Shown piece after piece: positions 35,841 through 45,375 of a stretch of DNA of 64,000 nt. The first letter of the stretch is position 1, and each line of letters begins with the position of its first letter. Origin of the DNA: Streptomyces sp. Alt3. Its GTDB lineage: Bacteria > Actinomycetota > Actinomycetes > Streptomycetales > Streptomycetaceae. The stretch is from NCBI RefSeq assembly GCF_030719215.1, contig NZ_CP120983.1, positions 4,030,001 to 4,094,000 of the forward strand, written 5' to 3'. Below the pieces are notes generated by a model. The model was not told where the DNA came from, made no database searches, and worked only from the letters and a program-made list of their open reading frames with translations. Position numbers and translations under genes: made by a program.

Positions 35841-36899
35841 ATGACTCAGGGGGCCGGTCAGGAACCCGTGGTGCGGACAGCGACGTTGCGCGACTTCCGC
35901 GTACCGCCGTACGCGCAGGTGCCGATGGGAGCGGCCCTGCCGCACCCCGGTGACGTCGCGGTGGGCGACGAGCCACCGGCGGGGTACACCCCCACCGAGC
36001 GCGATCTGCCCGTGATCAACCGCGGCGACACCGTCCAGGTGCAGACCGTTCCGGACGCCCGGCCCGCAGGCGAAGCGGGCCGCGGTCCGCTGTTCGTCGT
36101 CGGCGACGTCCACGGCTACCTGGACGAACTGCTGGCCGCCCTGGCCGAGCAGGGCCTCGTCGACGCCGACGGGCGGTGGGCGGCAGGCAACGCCAGGCTC
36201 TGGTTCCTCGGCGACTTCACCGACCGCGGCCCCGACGGCATCGGCGTCATCGACCTCGTCATGCGGCTCTCCGCGGAGGCCGCGGCGGCCGGCGGGTACT
36301 GCAAGGCCCTCATGGGCAACCACGAACTCCTTCTGCTCGGCGCGAAGAGGTTCGGCGACACCCCCGTGAACTCCGGGGCCGGAACCGCGACCTTCCAGGC
36401 CGCCTGGCTGCTCAACGGCGGTCAGAAGACGGACATGGAGCGGCTCCAGGACGTCCACCTGCAGTGGATGGCCCGGCTCGACGCGGTCGTCGAGGAGGAC
36501 GGGCATCTGCTCATGCACTCCGACACGACGGCCTACCTCGACTACGGGACCACCATCGAGGACGTCAACGACACGGTGCACGCCATTCTCACGCGGAACG
36601 ACGCCGACGAGTGCTGGGACCTCTTCCGCAAACTCACCAAGCGGTTCGCCTTCCGCGACGAGGGCGGCGCACAGGCCGTCCGCGAACTGATGGACACCTA
36701 CGGCGGGCAGCGCGTCGTCCACGGTCACAGCCCCATTCCGTACCTGCTCGGAGAGGTCGGACCGGAGGAGGGCGAGGACGTCTCACGGCCCGTGGTGGAC
36801 GGCCCGCACGTCTACGCGGAAGGACTCGCCATCGCCATGGACGGCGGAGTGACCATGGCCGGAAAGCTACTGGTCGTCCAACTCCCCCTGCATGACTGA
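35841..36899 (+). CDS. metallophosphoesterase
   Basis: The 352-residue cytoplasmic protein shows the calcineurin-type phosphoesterase motifs in order: VVGDVHGYLDE, FLGDFTDRGPDG, LMGNHE, HSD and VVHGHSP. The likely activity is on phosphoproteins, nucleotides or dinucleoside tetraphosphates; the substrate is not evident. The ATG at 35841 has GGAGGGG nearby. The upstream gap 35667-35840 contains TATGAT near 35757 as a possible -10. A hairpin at 36923-36946 ends the unit. Confidence 0.87.
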   Translation: MTQGAGQEPVVRTATLRDFRVPPYAQVPMGAALPHPGDVAVGDEPPAGYTPTERDLPVINRGDTVQVQTVPDARPAGEAGRGPLFVVGDVHGYLDELLAALAEQGLVDADGRWAAGNARLWFLGDFTDRGPDGIGVIDLVMRLSAEAAAAGGYCKALMGNHELLLLGAKRFGDTPVNSGAGTATFQAAWLLNGGQKTDMERLQDVHLQWMARLDAVVEEDGHLLMHSDTTAYLDYGTTIEDVNDTVHAILTRNDADECWDLFRKLTKRFAFRDEGGAQAVRELMDTYGGQRVVHGHSPIPYLLGEVGPEEGEDVSRPVVDGPHVYAEGLAIAMDGGVTMAGKLLVVQLPLHD

Positions 36900-36922
36900 C
36901 GGTCGTCGGGGAAGGAGCGTCA

Positions 36923-36946
36923 CGACCCGGCGCCGTCGACGGGTCG
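36923..36946 (+). terminator. terminator after metallophosphoesterase gene
   Basis: CGACCCG (36923-36929) pairs with CGGGTCG (36940-36946), 24 bp after the stop. Confidence 0.55.
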
Positions 36947-37083
36947 GACCTATTTCCGGAAACCCCCTGTCACCCTGTGGCGTAGGCGCTCTACCATCGG
37001 CGTATCAGTAGCAGGCTCTCCTCCGTTTCCGCCTGATCATCCGGCCGCCGCACGGCCGGTCAGGCCCTACGGAGCATCGGGGG

Positions 37084-37908
37084 ATGCACATGAAAAGCGC
37101 TCCGCACCTGCTGGCCGAGGACCGCCCGGAGTACGAGCGGATCCTTGCCGACGCACTGCGTCATGCTCACGAACGGCCCGATCTGGACGGAGTGGGCGAC
37201 CGTCTCAACACGGAACAGCTGCGCACGATGGTGCTCGACGCCACGCCCCTGATCACCGAGGCCGCCGCCGCCGAGTACCAGCACTACGTGAAGGTCCGCG
37301 GCGAGTTGCGCGGACCGGAGGATCCGGAGGCCCGCTCCTCCGTCCTCGAACCGGCCACGGACGAGGCCACTCCGGCAGGCGCGGGTACCCTCGCGGTCAT
37401 CGCCGTGCTGGCTCCCCTCCTCGCGGCCACGGCGGCCCTGATATTCCTGCTGGTCGGGTACCCCCTGAAGGCGCTGGACCCCGCCCCGGCCTTCGCCGGG
37501 ACGATGGTCGCCGCCGGGTGGTTCTTCGCCGCTGTCGCCGCCGCCGCCATCCTCGTCGCCGCGGTCGGGCTCCTCGTCACGGCCCTGCGCAACGGAGCCA
37601 ACGCACTGCCGGCCGTGGACGAGGAGGAGGAACTGCCGGAAGACGTGGCGCGCGCCCGGGAGGCATGGCGCCACGCCCTGCTGGAGCGCGGCATCCTGCC
37701 CTTCCTCCGGGACGCGCTGGCCGACCCGACCGCAGGCCCCGCCTCACGGACGCCGCACCGCTCGGCCAACCGCATCCCGAAGATCGGTTACAGCAGACCG
37801 GACTTCTCCGGGCCTGGAGACGGCCCCTCGGCCGGCACCCGTCCCACCTTCACCAGCCCCGACTTCACCAGCCCGGACTTCGGCGGCCCCGAACACCGGC
37901 CGGAATGA
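37084..37908 (+). CDS. membrane protein of unknown function with SPDF repeats
   Basis: The 274-residue protein has an acidic soluble N-terminus of about 95 residues, two transmembrane helices (about 100-122 and 140-162) and a cytoplasmic or external tail. The tail ends in short repeats (SRPDFSG, FTSPDF, TSPDFGG) that are also visible as direct DNA repeats. It is not a family with known function; similar proteins are frequent in Streptomyces. GGAG precedes the ATG by nine bases; a second ATG lies two codons on. Confidence 0.75.
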   Translation: MHMKSAPHLLAEDRPEYERILADALRHAHERPDLDGVGDRLNTEQLRTMVLDATPLITEAAAAEYQHYVKVRGELRGPEDPEARSSVLEPATDEATPAGAGTLAVIAVLAPLLAATAALIFLLVGYPLKALDPAPAFAGTMVAAGWFFAAVAAAAILVAAVGLLVTALRNGANALPAVDEEEELPEDVARAREAWRHALLERGILPFLRDALADPTAGPASRTPHRSANRIPKIGYSRPDFSGPGDGPSAGTRPTFTSPDFTSPDFGGPEHRPE

Positions 37909-37966
37909 TCCGGCCGGTGCGACGGGGGCGTCGGGGTGGTCCGCCGCACCGGAGAAGACCCTGGGG

Positions 37967-39805
37967 TCAGTCCGCGAGCGGCAGATAGACCCTGTTGCCG
38001 GCCGCCGCGAACTCCTTGGACTTCTCGGCCATCCCCGCCTCGATCTCGGCCTGTTCGTCCCCGTGCTCCCGCCGGATGTCGTGGGAGATCTTCATCGAGC
38101 AGAACTTCGGCCCGCACATCGAGCAGAAATGCGCCGTCTTCGCCGGCTCGGCCGGCAGCGTCTCGTCGTGGAACTCCCGCGCGGTGTCGGGATCGAGGGC
38201 CAGATTGAACTGGTCCTCCCAGCGGAATTCGAACCTGGCGTCCGAAAGTGCGTCGTCCCACTCCTGCGCCCCGGGGTGCCCCTTGGCCAGGTCCGCCGCA
38301 TGCGCGGCGATCTTGTAGGTGATGACGCCGGTCTTCACGTCGTCACGGTTCGGCAGCCCCAGGTGTTCCTTGGGCGTGACGTAGCAGAGCATCGCCGTTC
38401 CCCACCAGGCGATCATCGCCGCACCGATGCCCGAGGTGATGTGGTCGTACGCGGGGGCCACATCGGTGGTGAGGGGGCCCAGCGTGTAGAACGGCGCCTC
38501 CTCGCAGATCTCCTGCTGAAGGTCGATGTTCTCCTTGATCTTGTGCATCGGGACATGGCCCGGGCCCTCGATCATCGTCTGGACGCCGAACCGCTTGGCG
38601 ACGGTGTTGAGCTCACCGAGCGTACGGAGCTCCGCGAACTGCGCCTCGTCGTTCGCGTCGGCGATCGAGCCCGGCCGCAGTCCGTCGCCGAGCGAGTACG
38701 TCACGTCGTAGGCCGCGAGGATCTCGCAGAGCTCCTCGAAGTGCTCGTACAGGAACGACTCCTTGTGATGCGCCAGGCACCAGGCCGCCATGATGGACCC
38801 GCCGCGCGAGACGATCCCGGTCTTGCGGCGCGCCGTCAGCGGGACGTACGGCAACCGGACGCCGGCGTGCACCGTCATGTAGTCGACGCCCTGCTCCGCC
38901 TGCTCGACGACCGTGTCCTTGTAGATCTCCCAGGTCAGTTCCTCGGCCCGGCCGTCGACCTTCTCGAGCGCCTGGTAGAGGGGGACGGTGCCGATCGGCA
39001 CGGGGGAGTTGCGCAGGACCCACTCGCGGGTGGTGTGGATGTTGCGGCCGGTGGAGAGGTCCATGACCGTGTCGGCACCCCACTTGGTGGCCCAGGTCAT
39101 CTTGTCGACCTCCTCCTCGATGGAGGAGGTGACCGCGGAGTTCCCGATGTTGGCGTTCACCTTCACCAGGAATCGCTTACCGATGATCATCGGCTCGATC
39201 TCGGGGTGGTTGACGTTGGCCGGCAGAACCGCCCGGCCCGCGGCGATCTCCTCGCGCACGACCTCGGGTTCGACGTTCTCCCTGATCGCGACGTACTCCA
39301 TCTCCGGGGTGATCTCGCCCCGGCGGGCGTACGCGAGCTGGGTGACGGGCCGGCCGTCACGGCTGCGGCGCGGCTGCCTCGGCCGGCCCGGGAAGACCGC
39401 GTCGAGGTTGCGCAGTCCCCCGCGCGGTGAGGTGTGCTTCAGCCCGTCGTCCTCGGGCCGGGTGGGCCTGCCCGCGTATTCCTCGGTGTCTCCGCGGGCG
39501 ATGATCCAGTTCTCCCGGAGCGGGGCGAGGCCCCGGCGCACATCGGTGTCGACGCCGGGGTCGGTGTACGGCCCGGACGTGTCGTACAGCGTCACGTCGT
39601 TGCCGTTGGTGAGATGCACCTGCCGGACCGGCACCCGGAGATCCGGGCGTGAGCCCTGGACGTAACCCTTGTGCCAGCCGATGGACTTCCCGGCCTCGTC
39701 GTTCTCCGTGCCGGCGCTGTCCGCCGGGTCCACGTCGTCCGTCGGGATCTGCGCATTCCGCGCATTCCGCATCGAGGCAGGCGTGCGTGCGTCCGCTGTG
39801 GTCAT
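37967..39805 (-). CDS. thiC: phosphomethylpyrimidine synthase
   Basis: The 612-residue radical-SAM enzyme turns aminoimidazole ribotide into HMP phosphate for thiamine. It has the family core NANIGNSAV, MDLSTGRNIH, GTVPLYQAL and the C-terminal iron-sulfur cluster motif CSMCGPKFC (CX2CX4C). An internal N-terminal extension of about 70 residues is normal in actinobacteria. It is headed by a TPP riboswitch, so thiamine represses it. Confidence 0.97.
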   Translation of the reverse strand: MTTADARTPASMRNARNAQIPTDDVDPADSAGTENDEAGKSIGWHKGYVQGSRPDLRVPVRQVHLTNGNDVTLYDTSGPYTDPGVDTDVRRGLAPLRENWIIARGDTEEYAGRPTRPEDDGLKHTSPRGGLRNLDAVFPGRPRQPRRSRDGRPVTQLAYARRGEITPEMEYVAIRENVEPEVVREEIAAGRAVLPANVNHPEIEPMIIGKRFLVKVNANIGNSAVTSSIEEEVDKMTWATKWGADTVMDLSTGRNIHTTREWVLRNSPVPIGTVPLYQALEKVDGRAEELTWEIYKDTVVEQAEQGVDYMTVHAGVRLPYVPLTARRKTGIVSRGGSIMAAWCLAHHKESFLYEHFEELCEILAAYDVTYSLGDGLRPGSIADANDEAQFAELRTLGELNTVAKRFGVQTMIEGPGHVPMHKIKENIDLQQEICEEAPFYTLGPLTTDVAPAYDHITSGIGAAMIAWWGTAMLCYVTPKEHLGLPNRDDVKTGVITYKIAAHAADLAKGHPGAQEWDDALSDARFEFRWEDQFNLALDPDTAREFHDETLPAEPAKTAHFCSMCGPKFCSMKISHDIRREHGDEQAEIEAGMAEKSKEFAAAGNRVYLPLAD

Positions 39806-39811
39806 GAGACC

Positions 39812-39921
39812 TACTCCCTACGCCGGCATTACCCGGTAACAGGTTCGGCGGTCGACGCAGCGTGTCCCGTATGGATATACGGAGGTCAGCGCCCTCTCAG
39901 CCCGGTGCTCCGAGCTCCCGC
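39812..39921 (-). promoter_or_regulatory. TPP riboswitch (THI element) of thiC
   Basis: Read on the minus strand it has GGAGC...CGGGCTGAGAGG (pyrimidine-sensing arm with CTGAGA) and ACCTGTTACCGGGTAATGCC (pyrophosphate arm), the conserved TPP core. The last strand GTAGGGAG contains the thiC ribosome-binding site, 8 nt before the ATG. Ligand binding should therefore sequester it and block translation. Confidence 0.93.
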
Positions 39922-40002
39922 GTGTACAGATGTGGCTCCACGCTAGCCTCCTTTCTGGCGTGCTGACCAGAGGGCCTCCCCGGTTCTTGGGATGATCGCC
40001 GG

Positions 40003-41358
40003 GTGACGTCCCCCGGAAGCGCCCCTGAATCCCCCGGCCACGCGACAGGCAGCACGCAGAGCCACGTGCACGCCCACAGCCACAACCACGGCCCGGCCGC
40101 ACCCGTCTCCAAGCACCTGCGCAAAGTCATCGCGGCCGTGGTGATCCCCTTCGCGACCGCCGTGCTGGTGGGCCTCGTGGCGTTCTGGCCCGGCGGTGCC
40201 CCCGCCCATGAACGCACCGGTGTCGGGTTCGACCGGCAGACCCAGGACGGGAGGGTGACGAAGGTCGTGTCGGTCGACTGCGCCGACGTCAACGCCTCGC
40301 AGGTACCGCCGACCGGCGACACCTCGACGCCGTCGGGACGGGAGGCCGTCAACGAGCAGTCGGGGCAGTGCAAGAAGGCCACGGTCGAAGTGACGACCGG
40401 TAAGGACAAGGGCCGTACGTTCGTCGAGGTCATCCAGCCCGACGCCCCGCGTCAACTGCGCGAGGGCCAGGGTGTGGTCGTGGCGTACGCACCCGACGCG
40501 CCCCGGGATCTGCAGTACTCGGTCACCGATGTGGACCGCAGTGTTCCGATGGCGCTGCTCGCCGGGATCTTCGCCCTCGCGGTGGTCGTCGTGGGCAGGC
40601 TGCGCGGGCTCATGGCGCTGATCGCACTGGCCGTGTCCTTCGCCGTGCTGACCCTGTTCATCCTGCCGGCGATCCTCCAGGGATCGAATCCACTGGTCGT
40701 GGCGGTGATCGGGGCCAGTGCGATCATGCTGATCGCCCTCTACACCTGCCACGGACTGACGGCCCGCACCTCCGTGGCCGTCATCGGCACGCTCATCTCG
40801 CTGCTGCTGATCGGGCTGCTGGGCTCGCTCTTCATCGGCTGGGCCAGCCTGTCCGGGAACACCGACGACAACACGGGGCTCATCCACGGGCTGTACCCGG
40901 ACATCGACATGAGCGGCCTGCTGCTGGCCGGTGTGATCATCGGCTCGCTCGGCGTCCTCGACGACGTGACTGTCACCCAGACGTCGGCGGTCTGGGAACT
41001 GCACCAGGCCGACCCGACGATGGGCGTGCGCCGGCTCTACCGCGCGGGCATCCGGATCGGGCGCGACCACATCGCCTCGGTCGTCAACACGCTCGTGCTC
41101 GCCTACGCGGGCGCGGCGCTTCCGCTGCTGCTGCTCTTCTCGATCGCGCAGAGCAGCGTGGGCACCGTGGCCAACAGCGAACTGGTCGCGGAGGAGATCG
41201 TGCGGACGCTGGTCGGATCGATCGGCCTGGTCGCCTCGGTGCCGGTGACGACGGTGCTCGCGGCCCTGGTGGTCTCCGCGGACCGCACGGGGCTCGGCGC
41301 GGAAGCCGGAGCTCCTGCACCCGCACGGACCGGGAGGGGCCGACGCCGCAAGGCATGA
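40003..41358 (+). CDS. YibE/F family membrane protein
   Basis: The 451-residue protein has a His-rich cytoplasmic N-terminus (SHVHAHSHNHG), one helix, an extracellular domain (about 70-180) and then seven or so transmembrane helices with the conserved GSLGVLDDVTVTQTSAVWEL segment. The function of YibE/F proteins is unknown; the His cluster hints at metal. The GTG at 40003 starts about 80 nt past the riboswitch on the other strand. Confidence 0.85.
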   Translation: MTSPGSAPESPGHATGSTQSHVHAHSHNHGPAAPVSKHLRKVIAAVVIPFATAVLVGLVAFWPGGAPAHERTGVGFDRQTQDGRVTKVVSVDCADVNASQVPPTGDTSTPSGREAVNEQSGQCKKATVEVTTGKDKGRTFVEVIQPDAPRQLREGQGVVVAYAPDAPRDLQYSVTDVDRSVPMALLAGIFALAVVVVGRLRGLMALIALAVSFAVLTLFILPAILQGSNPLVVAVIGASAIMLIALYTCHGLTARTSVAVIGTLISLLLIGLLGSLFIGWASLSGNTDDNTGLIHGLYPDIDMSGLLLAGVIIGSLGVLDDVTVTQTSAVWELHQADPTMGVRRLYRAGIRIGRDHIASVVNTLVLAYAGAALPLLLLFSIAQSSVGTVANSELVAEEIVRTLVGSIGLVASVPVTTVLAALVVSADRTGLGAEAGAPAPARTGRGRRRKA

Positions 41359-41421
41359 GCCGGGACACCGGACGCATGGACCCGGGTCGCCGGCGCTCGG
41401 TGTTCAGCCGGATGATCCTGT

Positions 41422-41832
41422 TCAGCCGGCGTTCTGCTCCTTGGCGAGGATGCGGCCCAGTGCCTCTTCCAGATTGCCGTCGAAGTCACCCAGCGTGTGC
41501 TCCTGCCCGAGTGGAACCAGCTTGTCCGTCCGATCGAGAAAGGCCACAAGAGGTGCCGTGCCGGCCCTGAAGAGCGCCCTGTCCGCGCCGACCTGAAGGC
41601 GGATGTGCACGTCCGACAGCCCTTCGGGCTCGATCGGGCCGATGTGCACATCGCCGTCGCCACTGGGGCTGTTGAGACCGTCGAGCAGCAGCTCGCGGCC
41701 GAATGCCCAGGTGACGGGGGCGTCACCTGGCAGGTGGAAGGTCATCCGGATCGCATACGGATCGCTGACCTCGTACCGGAGCTCCACCGGAATACGGAAG
41801 GAGAGCTCCTCGGAGACGAGGAAGCTCATCAT
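41422..41832 (-). CDS. ssgA: sporulation and cell-division activator SsgA
   Basis: The 136-residue protein belongs to the SsgA-like family unique to sporulating actinomycetes and matches SsgA almost throughout, including FRIPVELRYEVSDPYAIRM and GDVHIGPIEPEGL. SsgA marks sites of septation and germ-tube emergence and is needed for sporulation. The ATG at 41832 gives the known length; another ATG follows directly. The upstream gene on the same strand is ssgR, its activator. Confidence 0.96.
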   Translation of the reverse strand: MMSFLVSEELSFRIPVELRYEVSDPYAIRMTFHLPGDAPVTWAFGRELLLDGLNSPSGDGDVHIGPIEPEGLSDVHIRLQVGADRALFRAGTAPLVAFLDRTDKLVPLGQEHTLGDFDGNLEEALGRILAKEQNAG

Positions 41833-41960
41833 GACCTCTGCTTGAACCGACTCGCGCATCGTTCAACCCCGCAGTAGATGAAACTGGCCAGGAATGATCC
41901 CCCATGGCCCTATTGACGCCATCGTGGTGCACGCGATAGCAGATCACAAGGAGTGATTTT

Positions 41961-42728
41961 TCAGATACTGATAGAGAACACGAACGAGCGCAAGAGGGTG
42001 GTCACTTCACAGCGTAGTTGTTCGACTGCGGGGAGCAACCGTTCTTCTTGGCCCAAGGGGAGAGAAACAGCCATGGCCGCGACGGCGGAACCGACAGTGA
42101 TCGGAATGGCCGCACAGACCGTCCCCATGGCGTACTCCTGCCGTTCGACGACAGGTTCCGTACGTTTCATCGATCTCAGCCGACCCAGCAGCGCCTGACG
42201 ATCCCTTACGGAGTAACGCGTCAGCGGCCGCACGGGGTGCCGGTCCAGGTGGTCCTCGCGCGCACGCTCGTCGAGCTGCCCGAGAAGACACTGACCGAGG
42301 GCGTGGGCATGGCCCGTCTCCCGGAACGAGGCCCACTCATGCACCGCGGGTGCGGCGGGAGTGTCGGCAACGGCGACCATCTCGATCTCGCCGTCCTTGT
42401 AAAGGGCGCAGTACACGGGGGCGCCGATGACGTGCGCCCAGTGCGCGAGGGAGTCGACGATCACTCCGGGACGCGGAGTGGCCGGGCCCCCGCCGAGCCG
42501 CTCGGCCGCGGCCCCGAACAGGAAGACGCCGTTCTCCCTGCGGAGATATCCCTCATGGGTCAGGGTTCGCAGCAGGTGGTAGGCGGTGGGGAGGGGAAGC
42601 CCGGCCTCCCGGGCAAGCTGCTTCGCCGGCGCCCCGTCCCGATGGGTGCCCACAGCCTCCATAAGTCTCAGCGCCCGCTGAACCGAACCGATCAACGTCG
42701 GGACAGCGGCACTCGATGCCGTGGTCAC
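41961..42728 (-). CDS. ssgR: IclR family regulator SsgR
   Basis: The 255-residue protein has an N-terminal IclR HTH (about 12-75) and the effector domain with VYCALYKDGEIEMVAV and YAMGTVCAAIPI. Its position directly upstream of ssgA identifies it as SsgR, the activator of ssgA transcription. The GTG start at 42728 is the most upstream fit. The 128-bp ssgR-ssgA gap holds the ssgA promoter. Confidence 0.93.
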   Translation of the reverse strand: MTTASSAAVPTLIGSVQRALRLMEAVGTHRDGAPAKQLAREAGLPLPTAYHLLRTLTHEGYLRRENGVFLFGAAAERLGGGPATPRPGVIVDSLAHWAHVIGAPVYCALYKDGEIEMVAVADTPAAPAVHEWASFRETGHAHALGQCLLGQLDERAREDHLDRHPVRPLTRYSVRDRQALLGRLRSMKRTEPVVERQEYAMGTVCAAIPITVGSAVAAMAVSLPLGQEERLLPAVEQLRCEVTTLLRSFVFSISI

Positions 42729-43016
42729 AGGTCACCCCCAGGCATGGTGACGGGCTCTCAGCCCTCCCGCGGGGGCCGCCCCCACGGGCCCGCCGCGAGC
42801 CTGGGGTCCGGAGACCGGACGGTCGCACGAACCACTGGGCAGGATGGTGACGGACCGTCATTTCCCAGCTGGCGGCAGCGGTACGTCACTGTATCCGCAC
42901 GTTCAGTCACGAGTGAGGTTTCGTCCTGGACTTAGCTCAGCTGGGCTAACCGCCGAATATGTGACCCGTCACCCGCTACGCGTACACGCTGTGACCACCG
43001 TGCCCGCGCCGTCCTC
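42729..43016. promoter_or_regulatory. ssgR upstream region with 18-bp palindrome
   Basis: TTAGCTCAGCTGGGCTAA (42932-42949) is palindromic apart from one mismatched pair. TCACGAGTGA lies near 42908. No gene is evident; the palindrome is a candidate regulator site for ssgR or for termination of the DUF5326 transcript. Confidence 0.4.
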
Positions 43017-43232
43017 CTACCAGCCTCCGCGCTCGGACGAGGACATGAACTTCCGGACGACAAAGATCAGGCCACCCACGAGGACGACGAACACCAGCAC
43101 CTTGAACAGCAGCCCGATGACGAAGCCGACCACACTGGCGATCAGACCACCGAACACGACGATCACGATGAGAGGCACCGCGATCCACTTCACCCACCAG
43201 GGCATCCCCGCGAAAATCTCCCGCACCGCCAT
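43017..43232 (-). CDS. small DUF5326-type membrane protein
   Basis: The 71-residue protein reads MAVREIFAGMPWWVKWIAVP in its first 20 residues and continues with two long hydrophobic helices and a basic end (VVRKFMSSSERGGW). It matches the small Streptomyces DUF5326 proteins. GAGG precedes the ATG. The function is unknown. Confidence 0.8.
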   Translation of the reverse strand: MAVREIFAGMPWWVKWIAVPLIVIVVFGGLIASVVGFVIGLLFKVLVFVVLVGGLIFVVRKFMSSSERGGW

Positions 43233-43388
43233 CACCGTTACCTCGTCTCCGTGAGTTCCTGCTCCGATGCTAGAGGCGCGGGGGTGGCCTGTGGGGGCCG
43301 GGATCCCTTGAAGTCCCCTGAGCGATCCCCTAGGGAACGTCAAGATCCCGGACCGTGTTACCCGGAGGAAGCCCCGGAGACCGACCGC

Positions 43389-43706
43389 TCAGCCCTCCGG
43401 CGGGGAGAAGACCACCATCACCCGGAGGTCCTCGGTGATGTGGTGGAACTTGTGGGCGGCCCCGGCAGGTACGTACACGACGCTCCCCCGCCCCACCTGG
43501 GTGGTCTCCGTGCCGACCGTGATCGAGGCCCTGCCGCTGACGACGAAGTACACCTCGTCCTGCTGATGCGGTTGCTGGGGGTCGAGCGCGCCGGCGTCCA
43601 GGGCGTACAGACCGACTGACATGTTGCGTTCCCGGACGAACTGCAGATAGGCGCCGTCGTTGGCGGCGCGTTCCGCCTCCAGCTCGTCCAGTCTGAATGC
43701 CTTCAT
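43389..43706 (-). CDS. cupin domain-containing protein
   Basis: The 105-residue single-domain cupin has PQQPHQQDEVYFVVSG (metal-binding HX3-4E motif) and PAGAAHKFHHI (second motif histidine). Such small cupins bind a metal and may act as dioxygenases or sensors; no substrate is evident. It is divergent from the holin-like gene, 79 bp apart. Confidence 0.85.
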   Translation of the reverse strand: MKAFRLDELEAERAANDGAYLQFVRERNMSVGLYALDAGALDPQQPHQQDEVYFVVSGRASITVGTETTQVGRGSVVYVPAGAAHKFHHITEDLRVMVVFSPPEG

Positions 43707-43784
43707 CGTCCGTCCGCCCCTCGCGCCTGTGCTCGTACACCCAGCCGGTGTCAGCCACCGATCATGTCTGCCACGATCAGACAC

Positions 43785-44162
43785 ATGAAGAATTTCGTAG
43801 TCAAGACGATCGCCAACGCGGGTGCACTGGCCGTGGCCATCTGGCTGCTCCAGGACATCACGCTGACCGGGGACAACACCGGACGCAAGACCCTCACCCT
43901 GATACTGGTGGCGCTGCTCTTCGGCTTGGTGAACTTCGTCGTCAAGCCGGTTGTGAAGCTGCTCACCCTGCCTCTGTTCATCCTGACGCTCGGGCTGATC
44001 ACCCTCGTGGTCAACGCGCTGATGCTGATGCTGACCTCCTGGCTCGCCGGAGTCGTCAGTCTGAACTTCCACGTCGACGGCTTCTGGACCGCGGTCCTGG
44101 GCGGCCTGATCATCTCGGTCGTTTCCTGGGCGCTCAACGTGGTGCTCCCCGACGAGGACTGA
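43785..44162 (+). CDS. phage holin family (four-TMS) membrane protein
   Basis: The 125-residue protein has four hydrophobic helices with the family sequence FGLVNFVVKPVVKLLTLPL. Members are widespread in actinobacterial chromosomes outside prophages, and no lysis genes adjoin it, so a housekeeping membrane role is more likely than lysis. The ATG at 43785 fits MKNFVVKT. Confidence 0.87.
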   Translation: MKNFVVKTIANAGALAVAIWLLQDITLTGDNTGRKTLTLILVALLFGLVNFVVKPVVKLLTLPLFILTLGLITLVVNALMLMLTSWLAGVVSLNFHVDGFWTAVLGGLIISVVSWALNVVLPDED

Positions 44163-44221
44163 CACGTCCCCTGATGACACAGTGCGGAGCGGACCGGTGA
44201 GCACCGGGGAGAGACGAGGTA

Positions 44222-45352
44222 ATGGGAATGAGCACCATGGGTGACGGGACACGGGCCGTACGAGCGGGCCTGCCCGAACCGGAACAGTACGAGCCCACTC
44301 TCCCCGGGCCGGTCTTCGCCGCCCACTTCCATCTGTCCGGCGAGCCCGTCGGTCCTTACACCTACGGCCGGGAGACGAATCCGACCTGGACCCACCTGGA
44401 GCGGGCCATCGGCGAGCTGGAGGCCCCGGGGGAGGAGGTGGAGACGACGGTCTTCGCCTCCGGTATGGCGGCCGTCTCCGCAGTGCTCCTGTCCCAGGCG
44501 CGCACCGGCGACGTCGTGGTCCTGCCGAACGACGGGTACCAGGCGCTGCCCCTGGTGCGCGAGCAGCTGGAGGCGTACGGCGTCGAGGTCCGCACCGCGC
44601 CGACCGGCGGCGACGCCCAGTCGGGGCTCCTGGAGGGAGCCAAGCTCCTCTGGATCGAGACCCCCTCCAACCCCGGGCTCGACGTCTGTGATGTGCGCAG
44701 GCTCGTCGAGGCCGCGCACGCCGCAGGCGCTCTGGTCGCGGTCGACAACACCCTGGCCACTTCTCTCGGCCAGCGCCCCCTCGAGCTTGGCGCCGACTTC
44801 TCGGTGGCCAGTGACACCAAGGGGCTGACCGGGCACGGGGACATCCTTCTGGGTCATGTGAGCTGCCTGGACCCACGGCTCTCGGCCGGGGTACGGCGCT
44901 GGCGCAAGGTGGTCGGCGCGATTCCCGGCCCCATGGAGGCCTGGCTCGCACACCGCTCGCTGGCGACTCTGCAGCTGCGGATCGACCGTCAGTGCTCGAC
45001 GGCTCTGGCCCTGGCCGAGGCCTTGGCCGAGCGCACGGACGTGACGGGACTCCGCTATCCGGGGTTGCCCACCGACCCCTCGTACCCGATCGCCGTGCGA
45101 CAGATGCGGCGCTTCGGCTCGGTGGTCTCGTTCGAGCTGGCGGACGAGCGGACCGCAGAGCGCTTCCTGGGCGCTCTGCGGCTGGTGGACGACGCGACGA
45201 GCTTCGGCGGCGTACGTTCCACCGCCGAGCGACGGGCGCGCTGGGGCGGTGACGCGGTACCGGCGGGCTTCATCCGGTTCTCGGTGGGCGCCGAGGATCC
45301 CGAGGACCTGCTGGCGGACGTGGAACGGGCGCTGGACGCGTCGGTGCGCTGA
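44222..45352 (+). CDS. cystathionine gamma-lyase-type PLP enzyme
   Basis: The 376-residue protein belongs to the Cys/Met metabolism PLP family: YTYGRETNPTWTHLE, VFASGMAAVSAVLL, ETPSNPGLDVCDV and the PLP lysine in SDTKGLTGHGD. It could cleave cystathionine or act on related thioethers. GAGG lies before the ATG; an alternative ATG lies two codons on. Two hairpins follow. Confidence 0.88.
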   Translation: MGMSTMGDGTRAVRAGLPEPEQYEPTLPGPVFAAHFHLSGEPVGPYTYGRETNPTWTHLERAIGELEAPGEEVETTVFASGMAAVSAVLLSQARTGDVVVLPNDGYQALPLVREQLEAYGVEVRTAPTGGDAQSGLLEGAKLLWIETPSNPGLDVCDVRRLVEAAHAAGALVAVDNTLATSLGQRPLELGADFSVASDTKGLTGHGDILLGHVSCLDPRLSAGVRRWRKVVGAIPGPMEAWLAHRSLATLQLRIDRQCSTALALAEALAERTDVTGLRYPGLPTDPSYPIAVRQMRRFGSVVSFELADERTAERFLGALRLVDDATSFGGVRSTAERRARWGGDAVPAGFIRFSVGAEDPEDLLADVERALDASVR

Positions 45353-45375
45353 ACCGTCCGCATACGGACCCGGCA

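Noticed and set aside
42931..42952. tRNA D-arm-like TTAGCTCAGCTGGGCTAA
   Set aside because: No acceptor, anticodon or T-arm follows; it is simply a palindrome.
43785..44162. Prophage indicated by the holin-like gene
   Set aside because: No other phage genes adjoin it and this family is common in actinobacterial chromosomes.
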